Source: Tethya wilhelma | Lineage: Eukaryota; Porifera; Demospongiae; Tethyida; Tethyidae | NCBI GenBank assembly: GCA_964030475.1 | Contig: CAXIPT010000009.1 | Span: forward strand, 326,627-390,626 | Direction: 5' to 3' | Length of the DNA stretch: 64,000 bases | Shown: positions 24,816 through 36,600 of the stretch, one piece after another | How the letters are laid out: each line of letters starts with the position of its first letter | How positions within the stretch are numbered: the stretch's first letter is position 1 | The notes under the pieces: model-generated | Told to the model about the DNA's origin: nothing | Seen by the model: only the letters and a program-made list of their open reading frames with translations | Databases searched by the model: none | Made by a program: the position numbers and the translations under genes

Positions 24816-27417
24816 TTGAAACTAAAAATGGAAGCTTTTACTAGCATTGGAGACTTGACCATTGCTAACTCAACAGTAGTTCAGACAACAACCAAACGTG
24901 ACAAGACTGTTACAGCTTTGAAAGGGAAACGGCAGCTTGAAAGAGAAACTAGACTCGACTCAGATCTTTCCTCTAGCTCTGACCAGACATCAAGCAGTTT
25001 TGAAAGTGACATGCTTAAGAGAAAGAAGCGTATTAAGATAGTGAAACTTGGCATACTGTGGACTACTATCGGAATCATTGTTTGTTTAACTGCTCTGCCA
25101 ACTGTATTCTACTTTCTACCTGTACCAGAGGCAAGTGTCTAATATAATATGGTAGTAACTGTTAATAATAATAAAATTATTGTATGTTATTATAGAGTTA
25201 CTAAATCAATAAAAGTGAAATTAACTTTCTTTGGCTGTTATTAGGGTGAAATAACAGGTAACCAAACCAGTGGAGTTATTCAAGGTACCACTAGCAATGA
25301 AACTTGTTCTTCTGTTCTAACACACGATGACCTTGTTTGTCAAATGGAGTTGCAATCTTGGTGGCAGTGTCTTCCTGGTTCCAATCCTGATGGAACCATT
25401 TTGGTTGAAAACAATGTGGGACAAGAAATTGAAGACTTGTTAAGTGCCTTGGAGTCACCATTCTTGGGTACGAGTGAAGAATGCAAGGCTGCTGCGATTC
25501 CATTTATCTGTGTCTACTTCTTTGGCCTGTGTGACAGTACAGGGAAGTCATACAGACCATCTTCAAGTCAGTGTGTGGAGATCAGTACTGGAGTGTGTGC
25601 TAGAGAATGGGAAATTGGTATGACTTTTGGTATACCTCTACCTGAATGTGACACTTTGCCTGAGGAAAGCTTACTACATGCTGACGACTGTAAAAGCATT
25701 AGTAATCGGACAATAGAAGATGAAATGATTCATGACACGATGGTTTCATCCACTGATTTTAATGTGACAGAATTTTCAAATTTTTCACTTCAATGTTGAC
25801 ACGACTTCTTCTTTGACGAAGAAGATGGTATCTGCAGACCAGCATGTGGTCTGATATCAGAGTATTCGACAACAGGTACTCTGGTCTACGATATACTCAT
25901 TGTGATGTCGGCTTGTATGGGGATTGTTTGTGGAATCACTGCTTTGGTTATTGCAGGCTATAGGCGGAAGAAAATGTGAGCATTGCACAGTAGCTGTACA
26001 ATGATTCTTTTTAACATGAAACTGTACTAGCAGTATTTATAGTAATACTTCACTAACTCATATTATTTTCAGTTTTACGTTTCCTTCCATCCTTCTGGTC
26101 TATCAGACCATAACACTGGTAATATCAGGTAAGTATATAAGCATGCAAAATTGCAAATCAGCTGCTCATTAAGTTAGAACATTATTCCATGTACGTAGAA
26201 TAATTGGCAGCTATTATGACATTGTTTGGTGTTATGATTCAATACAGCATGTAGGCTAATAGTGGGCTATATTGGTCGTGGAAGATACTTGTGTGGTTCG
26301 CAGGACCTCATCGAAAACTTTACAAATCCAACACCATTCTGTACAATATCTGGTAATACACATGGTAGCCAATCAATCAATAGAGTGACATAATAATAAT
26401 CCCAATGTTCTTTGTATTTCATGCATGCAGGTATTATCACTCTGTACACTGTGATCCAATTTGGAATCTGGACAATTTTTCACGTCATTGCTATATTCTG
26501 GCTCACTCAGTTCCCAGTGCATGCCAACTCCTTCAAGTATACCAAACAAGTACATGTCATAATGGTCATCTTAGGACTGTTCCTCCCAGTAATACCAGTA
26601 GCAGCAACAATTGCTGATGGACATTCAAGAGGCGGGTGGGGATTTAGAATTACCGAGTATCCTGCAAATACGTGTTATGGTACAAATTTAGATCTCAACT
26701 ATTACATTGCTGGACTACCACTGAACGTTATAATGTGTATTGGTCTGCTACTACTGGTTCTGATATTCTGGAGTATACACAAGGTATAGGTACATGCTTT
26801 TATAAAAATTAATATGATAATGCTTATGGTTTCACATAATATCATGACGGTATACCTCATCAATTAAAGCACACCCAGCTATAATGTTGACTGATATAAT
26901 TATAAGGCCTTGGGTGTTATATTATGGGAGTACTGCATTGCATGACTCATGCATGCAGTCTGATATATTCTTCAATATGTAGAGACAAGCCATGTACAAC
27001 ATTCCGTCAGGAAAGCAGTCACTAAATTTCAAGATTGGCACAGCTGAGAAAAAGATACTCATAGTATTCATCTACTTCGTTGTCCTCTCAGCAATATCAC
27101 TGACCCAGTTCACTAAGAGAGCGAGAATAGTCAAAGCCGATACGTTTACAGAGAGCTTCCTTCAGTACATTCAGTGTGAACAGAATGGACATGACAAAGA
27201 AAATCCTTGCGACAGAAGTGGATTTGAATCATTGAGCAACCTCATCTTAGGCACACTTTTACGATGCATGTTTGATCTTGCTCCGGCCGTTAATCTAACC
27301 TATGTGATCAATAGTCAGGTGATTAGACAAAGGCTGTCGTCAATCCTACAGCTGTGTCGTCGAAAGAGCAATAAACTTCGAGCCTATGCGAGTAGAAGCA
27401 GTATTACAACAGCTTAA
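24816..27417 (+). CDS. Frizzled-like seven-transmembrane receptor with an in-frame TGA
   Basis: Exons 24816-25130, 25245-25975, 26073-26128, 26248-26352, 26431-26783 and 26983-27417 join in phase (about 664 codons). Residues 1-76 are polar, followed by a hydrophobic segment (LGILWTTIGIIVCLTALPTV) that would act as a signal anchor. A Cys-rich domain follows (about residues 120-240) with PFICVYFFGLC, CVEISTGVCAREW and PECDTLPE in Frizzled-CRD order. Seven membrane spans come next, with FTFPSILLVYQTI (TM2), FGIWTIFHVIAIFWLTQ (TM3) and LNVIMCIGLLLLVLIFW (TM5). The Dishevelled-binding KTxxxW motif is absent from the short tail. A TGA at 25797-25799 (codon 290) interrupts an otherwise open frame between CRD and TM1. 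Intron 1 would use a GC donor (GAG|GCAAGT). A class F-related receptor is the best call; the TGA may be a sequencing error, a null allele or a recoded codon. Confidence 0.78.
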
Positions 27418-27578
27418 TTTAATGGAATGATATGAAAGTATTGATGGAATCAACTTTTTAAAAGATGGGAATTCGAAACTGTTAGCAATGATCATGTATA
27501 AAACACACATTATTTAGTACTCGTATGACACACAGTCAGATATTAGGTATGATGATTGTAGCTATTTAATTTAGCTGG

Positions 27579-30500
27579 TTAGTTAGTTGAAGATAATATT
27601 GATAGTTTCCAAGCTGTGAAAACCTGTGATTGAAATCATTGAACATGAATAATGCTCAAGTTATATTGCTATTCTAGACTATAATACTGGACTTACATTT
27701 TTTAGCAAGACATGTTTGTGGGTTAGAACAGCTCTTGAAGAAACATTCTCGCTGATACAAGCCATCCTCCACTTGAGCCACACTTTAGAAAGACACCAGT
27801 GACGTGACTGCACACGTACAAATACGTATAATTATTATAGAATCATCATACATGATGTATGACTCATGTTTGTTGACAAGATGAAAACTTTAGTACACAA
27901 TACTCACCAGTACTGTTGCCTGTTTCCATTGCTGTTTTACTACAATGAATGAAGAAAGAAGTAAAATAGTTTATACAGCATGATGTCAGTAAGTTTTATG
28001 CCATTCAGTGTCTTAGACTACCGTTCGTCTTGTGTCTCCATTGTTTAAACATTTTCTTCAAGAGATAGCGTCTTGCTGCTAGTTTAGACCACCAATGAAA
28101 AACAGAGCTTAACACCACCACACGATGGTATTCCTACATGTGAATCATAGTTGAACACATTTATTTACATGAAATTGTGCAGTATTTCAAATACTTTGAT
28201 ATAATATTCTTAATACCTCTAAGTGTTGCTTTTTGATGGCTGAAATAGCATACTGATGTTTCCATGAGTTGAAAGCTTTTCTTATTGTATGATTTCTGTC
28301 AAACACTACAGCATTGTGATTGTTTTCTTGATTGCTTACAAAAGAAGTTACCCATTTTGTAAAACAGCATCTTAATACTTTTGTTTGTGCTTGAGACCCA
28401 TGACTCACTCCCAGAGAGTGCAATGTACTTAATTTCAATGATAATGATCTCCATAGCTTGAAACAGTGTCTCATTCTTCTCATCTGTAGGACATGTGTTT
28501 TGTACTTCAATTTTTCTTTCAAAAAAGTCTTCTTTCTAGAATACTCGTGCCAATGGTGTAAGATTCCACCGCAGGGATAAAGCTGCATCCTCTTGATACA
28601 ATGAATAGCAGTGTCAACTACTTTTGGATTGCTACATACAAATTTAGAGTCCGATTCCTCTGTGGTAAAACAGAATGATGATTGAGACTGAATATCTTCA
28701 AACAAGTGCTCACTGTTAATAAAACCAGGTGGTGGAGTAAGAATAGGCTCACAATTTCCATGACAAGGACTGCCACTCTCAAACTGTAGGCGGTCAAGAG
28801 TGTGGTTTGGACTATTGGTGGTACTAGATATTGCCGATAGTCTTCTTTGAACCAGCCGAATCTCATGAGTCACTTGTGAGTCAAGACAGCTGCAGAATTG
28901 AGCAGATGGAGAACTGAGATGACTACCATTTTGACCGTCAGTATGGTGCTCATAGACATGTTCGTCTTTGTCAAGTTTTGATTCTTCTTCGTTGGGAGAA
29001 AATTGCTCAATTCTCTTGTTGTACTTGATGCCAAGATTGTTGGATACAGTCTCAAGTGTTCTTAGAGTGAGAGTTGTATCAACAAGTGGGTCGTTGTCAA
29101 GAATTACATGAAGCTTGGACACAAAGAGACGTGCCACTTCATTGTAAGATGCTTGCGTGTGTGCTCTCCATGACGAAAAACAACATTGGACAAGTTTTGA
29201 GTGGCATTTGACTCTGTATTGCCTGCAAAGTCGACAACCGCATAAATCCATGCATGAGCAATGCAATTAAAGTAGTATAACTATAGTATCTTAATAATAA
29301 TCATACCTATGAAGTGACTGGCAATGAGTTTGTCTCTTCCAAATACGGAACACCTCTTTCAGCCTGAGAATCTTCAGCGCATGCTCAACCTCCTTTACAG
29401 CTTTGACTAGAGATACAGTTCTCAGTGTCTCGGTTCGCCACTGTGTAAAGCATTTCTTTAGAGTGTATTGGTCTCTTGAGGTACAATACATTTTGAGCAT
29501 GGCCACTTGTTTGTATCGGGCTATTGAACAGATAATAAGTGCACAGCAAAATCAACACCTGCATACCTATACCCCATACATTCCCCATACCTCATACCCC
29601 ATGCACACTGTATAAACAAATCTCATTCGATATGTGTACAGTTTGCATGGGCTCTCATTCTGACTCAGTGACAAACAACTTAGGTATACTGCAGGTCCCC
29701 TTTTGTGTAGGCTGAGGTTAGTCATGCAGAATTAGTTTACTCCTGCAGGCCCTGAGGGTGACTTGAACCTGCACATCTAGCTGGCTACAGATACAGTGGG
29801 TGTGCTGCTATATGGCATAGAGAAGTGAAGGGGAAAAAAATCCACACTATAGATAGTCGCAAATCCCCAGCTTCAGACCTGGAGATTGAAAGCTTCTTAC
29901 ACAAACCACTAAGCTAAGTGTCCTTCGCTTAGGAACTACATTTTTTTACTGAATGCTATTGTGTAAGATAATGTCTGTTTGATAATTTTCTTGTCTGTTT
30001 GTGTGTGCTTGTTCCATCTCTATCTCAAAGAACGGCAGCTCTTGGTAGTCATCAAAAGTATAGCATATCACAAGTAAACAACTATATTAGTATAACGCGG
30101 CCTTGGTGCATGCAGCATGATACCTAACAATCACATACCATTCCATACAAGAAGAGCTTGTTTTGAGCATCTAGAAGAATGGTATTGATCTGCTAGTCGT
30201 TTGTCCATTCTCTGACGTGAACCATCCCTATAAATATGGATAAGAATGTCCTTACATATACCAGCTATACTTTAATAATATTCTGCATATAGCCAAGCTC
30301 ATTTCTTAGTAGTTTTAACACCATGCAGTTCCTAATATCTCAGCAATGAACTTAAGGGTAGTCAATACCCAATGATATACCTCCATTTTGAAAATATTCT
30401 TTGAGTTTTCCTCTTCATCAAAGTCTTGTGGGCTTTGTTCAACCTTGTCACCTTCAACCACCATTCCATGACTGTGCGAGAGATGGTGTGCTCCCACAGC

Positions 30501-32000
30501 CTATGCAACCTGGAGGAGAGGATGTTTTCTCCAACAAGAACAGCCGTTTGTAGAATCCAATGATTGAAACATACTGCATGTAGTTATAATAGTATGAAAA
30601 TAAACCAAGTATAGGCATCATTTGAACTTGGTTTCTTGGTATAGGGATGGTTTCTAGGTCACTTTTCATGCTGGTTAGAAAGAGAATTGACAGAGTTATT
30701 CTTCTGTATAATACACACAAGTCATCAGTGTATATATCCTGGAATCATATATTCTATAATAGTATGGTATATTATGCACTCAAAATACCTTGTAGTAGTG
30801 CTTTCTGTTTTTGCTCAGCAGAGAAACTGGCAAGTTTTTTCAAGTTGTATCGATAAACACTCACTCTCCATGCTTGGAATGCCTTTCTATGTGTGTATAA
30901 AGGTATATAGCGGGAATGTGAAGAACAAGACTACATGATTTTAAGTCATGGTTTACACTATACATACTGCTGAAGTTTGAGTGCATAGAGTTTGTCAATC
31001 AGCTTTTGTTTCGCTCTCAATTTTAGCTCTCTGTTCCAGGCTGAAAAGCATTCCTTCAAAACACAATTTTGGTGGTGAGACTTATACACAGTCACAAGAA
31101 CTCTACAATAATATTATTATAGAGCAAAATGATTTAATTTCATTTTATATAGCAAATATCATAATACCTTAGATGTTTCTTGAATCGAACAAAGTTGTTC
31201 CATTGGCAGAAGAATTTCCGCTTCAAGTTATTGATCTGTAACCGTCTGGCTTGCTTATGGTGAGTCCACTAAATAGATGCATGTACATGTGTACATATCT
31301 AAAATCAAATCGCTAGCACACTCACACAGACATATATATACTGCATGATTGTGCAGCTCCACACTGTCACAGATCTAGTCTCGCGAGCCAGACTCTTCAA
31401 AGGGGCTGGCCCGTGAGACTCACATATACCCATGCACTCCTTCCCCTTTACCTTCAGTAATGAGCGCTTGAGCAATCTTAACTGAAAGTGCAAATCAGCT
31501 CGGGCTTTCAGCTTCCTTTGTTGCAAAACATGCGCAATAAACACCATCATACCACGCTTCATTAGTGAGTGCTGATAAAATCTCTCAGCTTTGAAAACCA
31601 ACTGTTCTCTTTCCACTTGACTGTGGCTGTGCGAATTGAAATCAAACTGTACTGACTGTTCAATGGGTGAAAATGTCATCTCTTGATCTGTCACACTTTC
31701 GTTGCTAGATTCTTCTGATAACAAATCTTCAAGCTTGATTGCAGGAACACAGTATTTTCTTCTTATGACATTCATTCTTGGTGATCTCTGTGGATTAACA
31801 TTGGCAGCTTTAGGACTCTGAAGGTGATAAATATGGGTTGTTGCTGGACTACTAAACGAATCCACTAACATATCAAAGTGTTCCATATCCTGACTGAGAT
31901 CAGCTGAAGACTGTGGAGAGTGGCCACATTCCAACTTGGCAGTTTTTCGAGTTATTGGTGTCATTAGTGAACCACATTCATTCATTTCAAGGAGAAACAC
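27579..32000 (-). CDS. Sfi1-type centrin-binding repeat protein
   Basis: Twelve phase-consistent exons (31452-32000, 31168-31268, 30968-31102, 30789-30886, 30381-30573, 30139-30227, 29307-29520, 28217-29222, 28022-28133, 27908-27939, 27697-27807, 27579-27623) give about 894 aa. The first ~120 residues are polar and Ser-rich. The rest is a string of helical repeats, each with a conserved Trp after a hydrophobic residue, at roughly 30-35 residue spacing: CFSAWNRELKLR, AFQAWRVSVYR, IFSKWR, CFTQWRTETLR, VFRIWKRQ, CFSSWRAH, CFKLWRS, AFNSWKHQ, MFKQWRH, VFTAWK. That pattern is typical of Sfi1 and related centriole proteins, where each repeat can bind a centrin. An insert without repeats covers about residues 530-680. 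The gene ends tail-to-tail, 161 bases from the Frizzled-like stop. SFI1 itself versus another WR-repeat protein cannot be decided here. Confidence 0.78.
29862..29926 (-). repeat. tRNA-like sequence, possible SINE head
   Basis: On the minus strand TTAGCTTAGTGGTTT resembles a polymerase III A-box and GGTCTGAAGCT a degraded B-box at about the right distance. No full cloverleaf forms, so this is a tRNA relic or the head of a tRNA-derived SINE in an intron of the Sfi1-type gene. Confidence 0.45.
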
Positions 32001-32355
32001 AAATATTCGAGCTTCAGATAGCTACACTTTCTGCTAATCATGACCTAAGCTAGTTACACAGTCACTCAATGTCATGGAGGCTCCGAGCTCAGTTTCTTCC
32101 TTGTACTTTGTACATGTGTACAGATACGTGTTTGCGCGCGCGCCATGGCGCCAGCTGCAGCAAGTTGATGACGTAATTTCCAGCGCAAAATTTCCCCCCC
32201 AAAAAAATTGCGCTGAGCTGAGCATATGCGCATGTGCAAAACCTCCTTCAATTTCAAGTACCGTAATATAATGCCTTGTACATGTGCTATTAATACTGCT
32301 AAAGCAATCAGTAAATGAATCTACTGTTTATAATATGCTGGCATGTATCTGTCTN

Positions 32356-32427
<72 letters not shown>

Positions 32428-32443
32428 AATAATACATACATAC
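32001..32443. other. Upstream region of the Sfi1-type gene
   Basis: Contains a GC-rich patch near 32134-32160 that may be the promoter, an 'n' at 32355 and a long (AC)n tract (32356-32426). No ORF of substance. Confidence 0.5.
32356..32426. repeat. (AC)n microsatellite after an assembly join
   Basis: Pure AC repeat that starts directly after the 'n' at 32355 and ends 17 bases before the relic exchanger exon. DNA may be missing at this join. Confidence 0.95.
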
Positions 32444-32895
32444 CTAATTCCTATAGGTATCTGTTCATTGACATCTTCTTCACTACCAGTGACCCCAACA
32501 TATACCATCACCACCACACTGGGAATGGCCCCCAATAGGGGGAGTACAACACCCCCTAAGATACTAGCTGGTAGTCCCAGATCAAGAAGCTTCACAGCTG
32601 CATCTGAAAATGTGTAAAATATATACACCTCAAAAATTACTTCCATTTGTTTTAATGCATGCATAAATAGACACCACTCTTTGGTGTACCATAGATTATA
32701 TAGTACATGTATCCATGGGTGTACCAGTAAAACAATAATACAAAGGCTACATGTTTTCAATTAAACTTGAATAGCACACCCACAGATTAATACCATAATT
32801 AAAATTTATCATAATTATTATTTACCTGAAATTAGTTTAGCACCACCTATCATCACAATTCCATACAGCAAGACGAGAAAAAGATTAACAGCTAT
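32444..32895 (-). pseudogene. Two-exon relic of an NCL-type Na+/Ca2+ exchanger (copy C)
   Basis: Exons 32826-32895 (70 nt) and 32444-32603 (160 nt) have exactly the lengths and phases of exons 3 and 4 of the complete copy at 43433-48466. They encode IAVNLFLVLLYGIVMIGG and GLPASILGGVVLPLLGAIP. The next residues are SVVVMVY where copy A has DSAMILF, so the conserved acidic residue after GAIP is lost. I find no exon 1-2 or exon 5-15 equivalents nearby. This is a partial duplication or a gene cut by the assembly join at 32355. Confidence 0.75.
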
Positions 32896-33622
32896 CTGTA
32901 GAAGGTCAGAACAAAAAAAGTTAGACTGAAATCATTATTATGCTCTCGTGCAAACTTTGAACTGACAAGGCGGTAGCTCTACAAGCCGTCCCCACCCCCT
33001 CCCCATAGTGGAAGTGAAGTCGGACTTGGATCTAGCACTCTAACGACTATACAAGCTATAACCTAGAACTCGCATACCTGTACGTTTGAGCGCTCAGTAG
33101 TTAGAATGTAGAACCACTGCTTACTATGATTTATACCGTCAATATAAGGATCATCCATCACAGTTGCAACCGTTACACGTACACAAAACTTCGATAAAGA
33201 TGGTATAAAAGTTTTTTTTCTGATCTGATTAGTATAAATCTTCACATGGCCCAGTGCACGCAGCATATGGCACCGATCACTAATAATGATACTTTGTGAC
33301 CATAGATAATGTAGGCTAGCCCCTTGTTGTGACCAATGAAAACGCGCGTGCGACATACCTAAATAGCGGCGCTGCGCAGCTAACAAGCCCCCACCCACTT
33401 AAAAACCTAGCAAGAAAGGGTCTGGTGTCCAGACTACTTGGAGCTAGCATCAGTGAGCATGTGTACTGATTACCATGACAGTAAACAACTCAAGTTGAGA
33501 ACACAAAATCAGAGCAAAGAATTAGTAGCTACAAAAATTGTTAAAAAAACAATGGCAAAAACTACAACAGTTACTGAAAAAAATATCAAAAAGCTAGCTA
33601 TATAAAAATATAAGAGTTGTTT
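32896..33622. other. Region between the exchanger relic and the TIR-NHL gene
   Basis: No supported exon. A tRNA-like or SINE-like stretch lies on the minus strand near 33005-33062 (ATAGTCGTTAGAGTGCTAG). The 3' untranslated region of the minus-strand TIR-NHL gene should lie in the right part. Confidence 0.45.
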
Positions 33623-36600
33623 TCACTGTCTTTGCAATGGAAACACTTGGACTCGATTGTTGCTCCATTCACCGATATAGATACTTCCTCCTTGCGAAGG
33701 GTCAATGTACATGGCCTTGATATTTCCAAAGAGTCCCTTCACTTCCCCAGATCCTCCAAAAGAACGAAGAAATTTCCCCTTCTTGTTGAACATTGATACA
33801 ATTCCATTCTTGTCACCAACATACACTGAATTCTCATGATCAACAGCAACAGCATGCGGTCCAGACAAATCTCCACGATTGTAATTCCTCGAAGAGGACT
33901 TCTTTCCAAATGCAAACTTGAATCGTCCACTTTGAGTGAAGACTTGAACCTTGCAGTTATAGCTGTCAGTCACATACAAGTCTCCGGCACTGTTAAAGGC
34001 CATGCACTCAAATTCTTCATACTTCCGTTCCTTGCTATCTGGATTACACAGAGTATTGAGATACTGAAGATTTTTGTCAAAGATCTGTATGCGGTGGTTA
34101 CCACTATCGATTAGAAAAATCCGACCATTTTTTGCTACTACAATATCTGTAGGCCTGTCAAGTTTAGTAATGTCTTCACCTCTTCTCTTCCTCTGGTCTC
34201 CAACAAATGCCACGACGGTTCCATCCAGAGCAAGCTTGAGAAGCTGATTTTCACTCGAAACAAGAAGATAGCCATCTGCAGAAAGTGCTAAGCCAGAAGG
34301 ATTGCAGAGTTGCTTATCACGGCCTTCTCTGTTGACGATTGCTGTGATTTGTGGACGGAGAACTCGAGTTGTGAGATTGTAGGAGTAGATCTTGTGCTCT
34401 CCGTGGCTTGCAATGAGAATATCATCAAAGTTTGGTCCACGAATAATCGCAGTTGGCTCTTGAATGGCATCCAGCACAGTCATGGGAAAAACAGATCGTG
34501 GGCCGTAAGTATATACAGGTCTATAAGGAAGAATAGGTGAGGTTGGAGGAGCTGGAATATTCAATTCTCTAGCGTGATCTTGCATAGGCCCAATAATCTG
34601 AACTTGACAGCGTGAGAAGTTGCTAACAAAGATGTGTCCTGAACAACTCACATGTAGGTCACGAATCATATCGAAATGAGTCAAAAGGTGTTGTGCTCCT
34701 AGGTCACCGCCTCCACGAAGTGCACGTTGAAATACTCCCATTTTGTCAAACATTACTATCATTCCACTCACGGTACCCACAAAGACTCGATCCTTTTCGT
34801 CGATAGCAATGGCTGTCGGTCGAGCAAGACTAACAGGACCAGCACTGACAATTTTGCTGATGTACTTTCCTTTCTCTGAAACAACCTTAATACAAGAGCT
34901 CCTAGTATCAAGAAGGTAGATGTCACCTTTGCTATTAACAGCAATTGCTTCAGGAGGATGATCAGCTTTCAACTTGAAGCTACTGTGGTAAGTTGCATTT
35001 CCATTGATGATTTGGACTCGCTTGTTTTTCTTCTCAAGAACATAGATCCTATTGTCTCTTCCGATGGCAATACTGTCAGGATGATTGAACTCCATCTCTT
35101 CACTTCCTTTGCTTCCAATGGCATAGACGAGTTGTCCTGAGAACGTAAACCACTGAAGTTTGTCGTGACTGCTCACAAGGATGAGATTATCTGCTGTAAC
35201 TCGTACGCTAGTCGGAAAGTTAAAGTAGCCGTCTAGATCTCCTTTTCCTCCAAATTCTGCAATAAGTTTACACTGGGAATTGAAAACGTAGACTTTGTGA
35301 TCTATAGCACTGATGACAACCACTTCTCCATCACTTCCTTCAGCTATTCCAAGAGGTTCGATTGTGTGTTCAGCCACCACCACTTTTGGGAGGACGTCAC
35401 AGAATATAATCTGTTGCGAATCGTCAGTTTCATCCTTTTCCGATTCAGGCAACTGGATACCGGAAAATACTTGAATGCGATTGTTTCCACCTTCACACAC
35501 GTACAGATTCCCCTTGTGATCGATATCCATTGATTTGATGCCTTTAAACATTCCAGGATCATCTCCAGACTTTCCGAAAGCACGGACAAAGACACCTTCT
35601 TTGTCGAAAATAGAGATCACGTCTGAACAACTGACGTAAACATAGTCAAGCTGGTCAATGGCAATGGCTACGGGTGAGGAGATCCTTCCTCGATCTGCCG
35701 ATCGGCTACGCTCACCAAACTCAAAGAGAAACTTTCCACTTGCATCAAACACGTAAACACAGTCATTTCGTCGGTCGGTCACATAGACATCGCCTCTGCT
35801 ATTCACAGCAACTTGTTCTGGGTCCATTTCTGCACATCCCGAGCTAGTTGGCTTGACACAAGTACCTTTGAACAACAAATCTGAATCGAAAAATTGAACT
35901 CTGCGGTTTCCTTTGTCGGCAACATAGACGAGGCCATCTCTGCTCACGGCAATTCCATCAGGGGTGTCAAGTTCATCGTCTGCTCTTCCACGATTTCCTC
36001 TCTTTCCAACACTTGCAATGACCTCTTCGGACATGTTCAGCTTGACTAGTTGGTTGCGAACGCACATGAGAAGAGTGCCATCCTCACAAATGGCGATATC
36101 TTTTGGGTCGACTATTTCGGTGTCTCGTGATGTTTCCCACAAAAGCTGGGAGATCTCATCGTCTTGAGGAGCATACGTCTCGCTATCGTAGAAAAAGACT
36201 TGCTTCTTTTTCTTGTTTAGCACTAGAAGCTCACCACTCTCTGTCACAGTCACTCCAAGAGGCTCTCCAATATCCCCTCCACTCAGTATCTTCACTGGGA
36301 CATCTGACGAGGGCCCTATCATGTAGACAGGTCTGCGACTCGTGGATAGAGTCTTCAAATCCTTGTTGTACGATTCTCTCTCACGAGGTGTCTGGTTGAT
36401 TTCGAAAATCTGAACACGCTCATTGTTGTAATCACTCACATACAGGTGGCCACTGTTTGAAATGTGCATGCCAGTGATGTAAGAGAATTCACCACTTTTG
36501 TCACCACTGCCGCCAAATGCTTTGATGAATTTTCCTTCCTTGTCGAAGATCGAGATCATAATGGAACTTCCAATGTACACATAGTCATCATTATCGATGG

